From DASWJZ01 sp963792885 (lineage in GTDB: Bacteria > Pseudomonadota > Alphaproteobacteria > Rhizobiales > Afifellaceae): a DNA stretch of 64,000 nucleotides. The notes beneath the pieces are model-generated. The model made no database searches. It was not told the origin of the DNA and saw only the letters and a program-made list of their open reading frames with translations. The DNA lies in contig CAWBXX010000004.1 in assembly GCA_963792885.1 (NCBI GenBank), forward strand, positions 12,052 through 76,051, given 5' to 3'. Numbering within the stretch: the first letter of the stretch is position 1; the number at the start of each line of letters is the position of its first letter. Positions 56,699-64,000 of this stretch are shown here, piece after piece. The position numbers and the translations under genes are program-made.

Positions 56699-57711
56699 TC
56701 ACGCTGAGCCCACTGAAGAGGTGCGGACAATCAGCTCGCCGGCGATCGATCTGTGGACTGTCTCCGCATGTCCCTCCGAGAGAAGCTCGAGTACCGGTCT
56801 CTACCAATTTGCCGATCGGCTGCCGGTAGGTCGTGAGTGAATATCTCGGCCAGGCTGCCATCGCGATGTCGTCGAATCCGGCCACGGCAATATCATCGGG
56901 AACCTCCACTTTGGCTTCCTGCCGCAGGGCGTCTATGCCGCCAAGCGCAAGGACATCCGAAGCGAAGAATATCGCATCGGGCTTCTGAGCCAACAGATCG
57001 AGCGCACCGCGCCATCCGGCTTCATAGCCGTAGGCCTCATGCGAGACCGTGCCAGCAAGACGCATCCCGAGCTCCGCCAAGCGCGTTACGAAGGCGCTCC
57101 GCCGCTCAATGCCGACCGCGGTCTTGGATAGCCCCGCCACATAGCCGATCCTCCTGCGGCCGATTGCGTGGAGGTGGTCGACCACGGCCCGCGCGCCCGC
57201 CGCGTTGTCGCAGCAGACGCTGGTGATGTCTTCCGTGCTCTGACGGTTCAGCAGGATCGCCTTGCGGCCCTCCGTTGCCCAAGCCAAGTCGCGCTCGGTT
57301 AAGATAGTCGCGGAAATCACGATCACCGCGTCCACATTGTATGTCCGGATTGCGACGAGCTGCTCTTCGACGCTGGCGCCCGGCGTGATGTTGAAGAGCA
57401 AGCTTTGGAGATCCGATACGCTGTAGCCCCTGCGTCAGCGGCTCGATAAGCCCCGGGTAGAACGGGTTGCGCATGTCTGAGACGACGATGCCGACGATGT
57501 TGGTGCGCCTCTTGGTCAGCATGGAGGCAATTGCGTTCGGCTGGTAGCCGGTCTCACGGGCGCTTCTCAGGATGCGGTCGCGCAGGTCAGGGGAAATGCT
57601 GCTGCCCGGCGTGAAGGCGCGCGAGACGGCGGACTGGCTGACCCCGATCAGGGCAGCGAGCTGCCGTGACGTCAGAGGCCGCTTCCACTTCTCCTGTTCG
57701 CGATGCTTCAC
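56699..57711 (-). pseudogene. LacI-family transcriptional regulator, two frameshifts
   Basis: It starts at a GTG (57,711) behind GGGAGGGG. The LacI helix-turn-helix (TSRQLAALIGVSQSAVSRAF) and the periplasmic-binding-like domain (NIVGIVVSDMRNPFYPGLIE; RRIGYVAGLSKTAVGIERR; PDDIAVAGFDDIAMAAWPRY) are complete. Deleting one G near 57,430 (GCAGG-G-GCTAC) and one near 56,795 (ACC-G-GTACTC) gives a continuous protein ending LIVRTSSVGSA at 56,699. It is divergent from the enolase-superfamily gene and probably represses that operon. Confidence 0.85.
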
Positions 57712-57833
57712 GCCCCTCCCCCGTTGCTGTCCTTGTGTTGTGACAACGGCAGCCGCTGAGATGCCCAGCTGGCCCATAGCACGACAACAACGCTCCCGTG
57801 AAACCGAATGCAATATTGGCAAAAAATGCCCGT

Positions 57834-57846
57834 TTCATATATTGAA
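57834..57846. promoter_or_regulatory. palindrome in the LacI/enolase intergenic region
   Basis: TTCATATATTGAA (TTCA-TATAT-TGAA) is an exact inverted repeat between the divergent genes; GGCA-AAAAA-TGCC lies just to its left. Either could be the LacI-type operator. Confidence 0.35.
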
Positions 57847-57936
57847 TACGGATGCAAAAGATGATTTAGGAGGATTGGGCGCGATTGCAATGTGCCTGAC
57901 GGCGCGGAAGACGCCGGGGAGATGGGAGGTTCTTGA

Positions 57937-59076
57937 GTGCGGGCGATTCGAGCCGCGGTGACGACGGTCTCGGACGACCGCATCGCCTCAGTTGAAGCGT
58001 TTCAGGTCACTTGGCGGCCAGGCGATCCCCCGGGCCGACGGACCGCTTTCGTGCGCGTGCGAAGCGAGGGGGGCCTGACCGGCTACGGTGAGGCCTCGCC
58101 GATGATGGGCGGCGAGCACAGCCTTCTCGTCGTGCGTGACTTCTCCGAAAGCCTGAAGGGCTTGGACCCGTTGGACCATGCGGTGATGTTCGACCGGCTG
58201 CTTCACAGCTAGGTCAAGCTCGGCCCGGAAGGCGTTGCCACCTCGGCGCTGGCCGCGCTCGACATCGCGCTCTGGGATCTGAAGGGCAAGGCGCTGGGCC
58301 TGCCGGTCTACAAGCTCCTGGGCGGCGCCTGGCGCAGCGAGATGCCGATGTATTCGTCCTGACGGCGGCAATTCGCGAAGCGGACGATCGGAGATGCTGA
58401 AGATCGTCGAGCGGCGGGTCGAAGAGGAGAAGCCGGCGGCGGTGAAGATCCGCTGGGACGGCGACCGCACCACGCAGGACGCCGACATTCCGGGCGATAT
58501 CGCCAAGGCGAAGGCGGTCCGCAAGCTGCTGGGCGACGACTTCGTGCTCGGCTTCGACGCCAACAACCTCTACTCGGTCGGCGGCGCGATCCGGGTCGGG
58601 CGGGCGCTGGAGGATCTGGGCTTTGCCTGGTTCGAGGAGCCGGTGCAGCACTACCATGTCGCGCGCAATGGGCGAGGTCGCGCAGAGGCTGGATATCCTC
58701 GTCTCGGCCGGCGAGCAGACCTACACCCTGCAGGGGCTCAAGGACCTGATCAACGCCGGGGTCCGGATGGTCCAGCCCGATACCGATCAAGATGGGCGGC
58801 ATCACCGGGATGATGCAATGCGCCGCGTCTGGCCTATGCCCACGGGGTCCAGTTCGTGCCGCACCAGACCCAGCCGACGATCGCGCATCTGGCCAACCTG
58901 CAGTGCTGTCGACGATCATGCACCTGTCGAAGCCGATCGAGGTCGCTGACGGCTGGGAGCGCGGCGGCGCCTGCTTTGAAAATCCGTCCGATGACCGACG
59001 GCAGGTATCGCGCTGCCGGAAGGACCGGGGCTGGGCGCGGTGCGTCGAGGAAGAGATAGAGCGGCGCCGTACCTGA
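57937..59076 (+). pseudogene. enolase-superfamily enzyme (mandelate racemase/muconate lactonizing type), broken
   Basis: The N-terminal capping domain (IASVEAFQVTWRPGDPP, GLTGYGEASPMMGGEHS) and barrel (ALAALDIALWDLKGKALGLP, VLGFDANNLYSVGGA with the first metal Asp, AWFEEPVQ with a metal Glu, LVSAGEQTY with another Glu) are recognisable. An in-frame TAG replaces an expected Tyr at 58,210; single extra bases occur near 58,365, 58,666, 58,787, 58,829 and 58,906. Such enzymes dehydrate or racemise sugar acids and related carboxylates. The substrate is unknown. Confidence 0.82.
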
Positions 59077-59191
59077 GAATGGCCAGCGACGTTCAATTCC
59101 GGTCGGGCATGATGGCAACGGATTCGGGCAAACCGCGACCCCGAGGCGGCGGAAGACGACGGCTCGCGCACCCCCAAGGGAGGAAATCCAG

Positions 59192-60775
59192 ATGATCACC
59201 AGACGCACATTGATCCGGTCCGGCATCGCGGCCGCGGCGGCCGGCCTCTATGCCCCGTCGCTGCGCGCGCTGGGCGCCGACACGATGCGCTTTGCCGCTC
59301 GGCCGGCGGGCCGCGCAAGGCCGACCCGAACCAGACCACCCAGGGCGCCGACAACTGGGCGACCGAGCAGATGTTCGAACAGCTTGTGCGCCCGGCCGAC
59401 GGCGATTTCGGCGAGGCGCCGGACGAGTTCTTCCCGGGCTGGCCGAAAGCTGGACCTCGTCGGACGACGCCAAGACCTGGACCTTCAAGCTGCGTCCGGG
59501 GTCGCGTTCCACAAGGGCTACGGCGAGATGACCGCGGACGACGTGGTGCATTCCTTCGACCGGGCGATGACCTCGGGCACCTCGCAGGCGATCTACAGCA
59601 ATATCGCCGGGGTCGCGGCCGTCGGCCGCTGGAAGTGACGCTCAGCCTGCACAATCCCGACCCGCTGTTCCTCGGCGCGATCGTCTTCACCAACAACGCC
59701 ACGATCGTGTCGAAGAAGGCCGACCTGGAAAAAGGCGAGGGATTCCAGACCGATCCGATCGGCACCGGGCCTTACCAGATGGACCGTTTCGACGTCGAGA
59801 AGGGCATCTACATGTCGCGCCACCCGGATTACTGGGGCGAGGCCGGCAAGGTCGAGAAGATCGAGATCCTCTATATCGCCGACACCACGGCGCGCACGCT
59901 GGCGCTGCTGTCGGGCGATGTCGACATGATCGAAGGGGTCCGGGCGCCGGGCTGGATCCCCTCGATCCAGGCGCAGATGCCGGACCTGCTGTTCGACATG
60001 ACCGCGCCGGGCTCGTTCAACACCATGTTCTTCAACCTGACCAAGGCGCCGCTGGACAACCTCCAGGTCCGCCAGGCGATCATCCACGGGATCAACCGGG
60101 ACGAGATCGTGCAGGCGCTGACGCCGATGTCGAACATCTCGTTCACGCTGAACCCGCCGAACTATCCGACCGGGTTCCAGCATGACGACCTGCCCGAGGA
60201 CCTGCGCTACGACTTCGATCCCGAGAAGGCCAAGGCGCTCCTGGCCGATGCCGGGTTCAAGAACGGGCTGACGATCCCGGTCAATACCTCGCAGCGCGAG
60301 GATTATTCGTCCTATGCGCTGATCATCCAGGAGCAGTTGCGGGCGATCGGGGTCACGATCGATCTGAACATCATGGACCATTCGGCCTACCACGCCGACA
60401 ACCGCAAGGATCTGAACACGATCCCGATCAACTCGTCGTCGCTGCCGCCGATCCCGCTGGATGTCTACAACCGCTATGCCTCATCGGCGGCGGAAGTGAA
60501 GAACGACGGCAAGGGCGGCGGCAACTACAGCCATTACGGCACCGCGATGCCGGGGATCGACGACAAGCTGGCGGCGATGTTGCAGGCGACCTCGTTCGAC
60601 GACTACGTCGAAGCTCGGCCGCGAGGTCGAATTGCAGATCCAGGCCGACCTGCCGATGTTCGGGCTGCCGACGCTGGGCTATACCGTGGTCCGCAGTCCG
60701 CGGATCGACCTCGGCTACGAGGTCAAGGGCGGCTATGCGCGGTGGCGGCTGCACAGGGCGACGATCGTCGGCTGA
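59192..60775 (+). pseudogene. dipeptide/oligopeptide-type ABC binding protein (family 5), frameshifted
   Basis: A twin-arginine-like signal (MITRRTLIRSGIAAAAAG) starts the protein. The long middle section (DPIGTGPYQMDRFDVEKGIY; SRHPDYWGEAGKVEKIEIL; FNLTKAPLDNLQVRQAI) is a clear SBP_bac_5 binding protein. The first ~150 codons and the last ~55 are in other frames (breaks near 59,310, 59,450, 59,505, 59,635, 60,612). Corrected length ~525 residues. It is the periplasmic receptor for the permease genes that follow. Confidence 0.85.
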
Positions 60776-60787
60776 GGACGGCGGCGC

Positions 60788-61726
60788 ATGGCGAGATACA
60801 TCCTGGTCCGGCTGCTGGATTCGATTCCGACGATGTTTCTGGTCCTGACCCTGGTGTTCATCGCCATGCGGATCCTGCCCGGCGATCCGGCGCTGGCCGC
60901 GCTGGGCGATCTGGCGCGGCCCGAGCAGCTGGAGATCTACCGCGAGCGGATGGGGCTGAACGATCCGCTGTGGCTGCAATATGTGAAGTTTCTCAGGGGC
61001 ATCGGACCCTTGACCTGGGCCGGTCGCTGATCTCGGACGTGCCGGTAGCGCAGCTTCTGATGAACAACATTCCCCATACCGCTGGAGCTGACCGCGTGGC
61101 GGTGCTGATGGGGCTGGTCATGGGCATCCCGCTGGGCGTGATGGCCGCGACCCACCGCAACAAGGCGCCCGACGACGCGATGCGGATCTATTCCCTGATC
61201 GGCTATGCGATCCCGGACTTCTACCTCGGGGCGATCTTGCTGATCGTGTTCTCGCTGAAGCTGGGCTGGTTCCCGATCAACGGCGCCGGCGACGGGTTCT
61301 GGGACCGGATGTACCATATCTTCCTGCCGGCGCTGACGCTGGCGCATGCTGAAATCGGCCTTCCTCGGCCGGCTGACCCGGACCTCGCTCCTGGAGGTGA
61401 TGGGCCGCGACTACATCCGGACCGCGCGGGCCAAGGGCGCGGGCGAGCGGCGGGTGATCTATCGCCACGGGCTCAGGAACGCGATGCTGCCGCTGTCGAC
61501 CGGGATCGGGCTGTCGATCCTGGCCACGCTCTCGGGCTCGGTCGCGATCGAACTCGTGTTCAACCGGCCCGGGATCGGCAAGCTGCTGGTGACCGCGATC
61601 CATGAGCGGGACTATCCGATCATCCAGGCCGGGGTGGTGTTCTTCGCGTTCTTCGTGGTGCTGGTGAACCTGGTGATGGACCTCGTCTACATCCTCGTCG
61701 ATCCCCGCATCCGGGTGAAATCATGA
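60788..61726 (+). pseudogene. ABC permease, DppB type, frameshifted
   Basis: The start MARYILVRLLDSIPTMFLVL, the middle LMGLVMGIPLGVMAATH and the end (RDYIRTARAKGAGERRVIYR, the DppB EAA-like loop; VMDLVYILVDPRIRVKS) are typical. Extra bases near 61,020, 61,082 and 61,352 split it. It forms the membrane channel with the next product, with an ATGA overlap. Confidence 0.87.
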
Positions 61727-62617
61727 CCGATCTGCCCGCCCCCGGCGCGGTCGAGCCGGTCGCGCTGCAACCCGAGCCGGGGTTCCGCGACACCCTGAAG
61801 GCGCGGTGATCTTCGCCCGGACTCGACAGTGATCGCGGCCGTGGTGGTGGCGCTTTTCATCCTGGTCGCGGTCTTTGCGCCGCTCCTGGCGCCCTACGAC
61901 CCGCTGGCGCAGAGCTTCATCCAGGTGAACAAGCTGCCAAGCTGGGAGCACTGGCTGGGCACCGACGCCTTCGGCCGCGACGTGCTGAGCCGGATGATCT
62001 AGGGCTCGCGCAACTCGCTGATCTTCGGGCTGATGTCGCCGGTGCTGGCGGCCATGATCGGCGGCACGCTGGGGGTGATCGCGGGCTATTTCGGCGGCAT
62101 CACCGACCGGCTCGCGACCCGGCTGATCGACATGCTGATGGCGTTTCCCGAACTGCTGCTGGCGATCCTGATCGCCGCGGCGCTGGGCGGCAGGTTCTGG
62201 AGCATCGTCGTGGTGCTGACCGTCGCCTTCACCCCCGGCTTCGCCCGGGTCGCCCGCGCCACCACGCTGGCGGTGAAGGAAGAACCCTATGTCGAGGCCG
62301 CCATCGCCGCCGGCGTCCGGACCCCGGTCATCATCTTCCGCCATATCGTGCCGAACATCTCGGCGCCGATCGTGGTGCTGATCACGCTCTGGACCGCCTC
62401 GGCGATCCGGCTGGAAGCGACGCTGAGCTTCCTCGGGATCGGCACCCGGCCGCCGCAGCCCTCGTGGGGCAACATCATCCGCGAGGGCCTGAACAACATG
62501 TTCGCCACCTCCTGGCCGATCCTGTCGGGCGGCCTGGCGATCACCGTCGTGGTGCTGGCGATCTCGCTGATCGGCGATTCGGTGCGCGACGTGCTGGACC
62601 CGGAGACCGGGCAGTGA
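61723..62617 (+). pseudogene. ABC permease, DppC type, frameshift and in-frame TAG
   Basis: After a proline-rich start MTDLPAPGAVEPVAL the frame breaks near 61,805. The remainder (LLAPYDPLAQSFIQVNKLP, HWLGTDAFGRDVLSRMI, LGVIAGYFGGITDR, EEPYVEAAIAAGVRTPVII) is clearly DppC. At 62,000-62,002 a TAG stands where the family has Tyr (RMI-Y-GSRNS). It ends DVLDPETGQ and overlaps the ATPase start (GTGA). Confidence 0.87.
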
Positions 62618-63596
62618 CGGCGCCGCTCCTGGAGGTCGAGGGGCTGACGGTCGAGTTCGGCGCGCCGGCCCGGCCGCTTCGGGTGGTCGACGACGTGTCG
62701 TTCTCGGTCCAGCCCGGCGAGGCGCTGGGCATCGTCGGCGAGTGCGGGTCGGGCAAGTCGATCACCTCGCTGTCGATCCTGCGGCTGGTCCCCTAGCCGC
62801 CCGCCCGGATCAGCGGCGCGGTCCGTCTTCGAGGGCCGCGACCTGATGACCCTGCCGGCGGCGAAGATGCCCGAGATCCGGGGCCGCGACATCGCGATGA
62901 TCTTTCAGGAGCCGATGTCGTCGCTGAATCCGGTGATGACGATCGGCGACCAGATCGACGAGGCGCTGGTGCTGCACGAGAAGATGGACAAGGCCGAGCG
63001 CCGGGCCCGGACCATCGACCTTCTGCGCCTGGTCGGCATGCCCGACCCCGAGGGCCGGCTGCGCGCCTATCCCAGCCAGTTCTCGGGCGGGATGCGGCAG
63101 CGGGTGATGATCGCCATCGCGGTCGCGTGCAACCCCAAGCTGCTGATCGCCGACGAACCCACGACGGCGCTGGACGTGACCATCCAGGCCCAGGTGCTGG
63201 AGCTGATGAAGGACATCCGGCGGCGTGTTCAATTCGGCGGTCCTGCTGATCTCGCACGACCTCGGGATCATCGCGGATTTCTGCGACCGGGTGGTGGTGA
63301 TGTACGCCGGGCGGATCGTCGAGGATGCCGATATCAACGCGATCTTCCGCAATCCGCAGCACCCCTATACGCGGGGCCTGATGCAGTCGGTGCCCTCGCT
63401 GAGCGATACCCGCAAACGGCTCTACCAGATCCCCGGCTCGGTGCCGCAGCCCGGCACGATCAGGGCCGGCTGTCCGTTCCGGCCGCGCTGCGAGCTCAGG
63501 ATGGACATCTGCGCCACCCAGATGCCGCCGATGACCCGGCATGGCGGCAGCCATACCGCCGCCTGCTGGGCCACCGCCGGGACGGTTCCGGCATGA
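62614..63596 (+). pseudogene. ABC ATPase, DppD type, TAG and frameshifts
   Basis: Walker A is GECGSGKS (usual GESGSGKS), the Q loop IFQEPMSSLNPVMT, the signature FSGGMRQRVMIAIA and Walker B LLIADEPTTALDVT. The C-terminal oligopeptide-ATPase tail (HPYTRGLMQSVPSL, GCPFRPRCELRMDIC) is present. A TAG at 62,794-62,796 stands at an expected Tyr (LVP-Y-PP), and extra bases occur near 62,820 and 63,224. It overlaps the next ATPase gene by four bases. Confidence 0.87.
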
Positions 63597-64000
63597 GCCT
63601 GCTGACGGGTCCGCGACCTGGGCAAGACCTTCCACGATACCGCGATGCGGCTTGGCAACCGCCGCGCGCCGGTGCGCGCGGTCGACGGGGTGTCGCTGGA
63701 GATCGGCGATGCCGAGACGCTGGCGGTGGTGGGCGAATCGGGCTGCGGCAAGTCCACCCTCGGGCGGCTTCTGCTGCGCCTGATCGAGCCCACCGAAGGC
63801 TCGGTCAGCTTCGCGGCACCGATCTGACCACGCTCGCCCCCGACGCGAATGCGCCGGATGCGGCAGCAGATGCAGATGGTGTTCCAGGATCCGTTCGGCT
63901 CGCTGTCGCCGCGCCGGACGATCGCCGAGATCATCGCCGAGCCGATGGAGGTCTTCGGGCTGGTCCGAACCGCGCCGCCCGCCGCGACCGGGTGGCCGAG
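63593..64000 (+). pseudogene. ABC ATPase, DppF type, 5' part, frameshifted and cut by window end
   Basis: It starts MSLLTG; then VRDLGKTFHDTAMRLGNRRA, VDGVSLEIGDAETLAVVG, Walker A GESGCGKST and MVFQDPFGSLSPRRTI. Frame changes occur near 63,608, 63,820, 63,847 and 63,968. It is the second ATPase of the dipeptide-type transporter; its 3' end is outside the window. Confidence 0.83.

Noticed and set aside
59371..61605. A 744-codon frame spanning the binding protein and the DppB permease
   Set aside because: It combines real sequence with shadow frames; the true genes are split by frameshifts and begin at 59,192 and 60,788.
58210..62796. Reassignment of TAG to tyrosine in this organism
   Set aside because: Elsewhere TAG is used as an ordinary stop (for example the corrected hypB, nikR and IclR ends) and Tyr is encoded by TAC/TAT throughout, so error or mutation is simpler.

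Overview
The window looks like chromosomal DNA of an alphaproteobacterium, most likely Hyphomicrobiales (Rhizobiales). It is GC-rich. It carries small proteins typical of that order (a DUF3126-type protein, an alphaproteobacterial PAS protein, a periplasmic transglutaminase-like cysteine peptidase), a perfect CtrA-type site (TTAA-N7-TTAAC), and tRNA-Leu(UAA).

Left part (1-33.9 kb): mostly ordinary chromosomal genes. 1-10.7 kb holds a truncated SMP-30 lactonase, a 4-OT tautomerase, a NifU-like scaffold, hisI, a CBS protein, a rhomboid protease, a PAS protein, a PilZ protein, a cysteine peptidase, cysE, an alpha/beta hydrolase, a CHCC zinc-finger protein, a flavin monooxygenase and a triple PRC-barrel protein. 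10.7-19.3 kb is a sugar-type locus: ThuA, Gfo/Idh and a ROK regulator diverge from a binding protein and two permeases without an ATPase, followed by an extradiol-type dioxygenase and a PrpF-type tautomerase. 19.3-26.9 kb is hypFCDEAB-nikR-hupE, a complete [NiFe]-hydrogenase maturation and nickel operon with no hydrogenase structural gene in view. 27-33.9 kb holds tRNA-Leu, a TetR regulator, two small methionine-synthesis enzymes, a phosphoribosyltransferase, a peroxiredoxin, a CinA-type protein, map and radC.

Island (about 33.9-56.3 kb): the last 163 bp of radC are repeated in the same orientation at 56,313-56,475 with two mismatches, so about 22.4 kb lies between direct repeats of a gene 3' end, the usual signature of site-specific integration. 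Inside are three modules, each with its own regulator, importer and sulfatase: IclR + ABC importer + sulfatase + formylglycine-generating enzyme (FGE); IclR + ABC importer + sulfatase; LysR + TctABC + sulfatase. A broken second FGE, an orphan ABC-ATPase tail and an IS1111-type IS110 element lie at the right end. I read this as an island for importing and desulfating organosulfates or sulfated glycans, matured by one FGE.

Right part (56.5-64 kb): a LacI regulator diverges from an enolase-superfamily gene and a dipeptide/oligopeptide ABC transporter (binding protein, two permeases, two ATPases; the last is cut by the window end). Its codon use favours CGG and GGG more than the left part.

Many genes, especially at 36-46 kb and 57-64 kb, are interrupted by single-base frameshifts. 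Nearly all that I could resolve are one-base insertions that restore a perfect family match when removed. This looks more like residual sequencing error than decay, so 'pseudogene' entries here mean 'reading frame broken in this sequence'.
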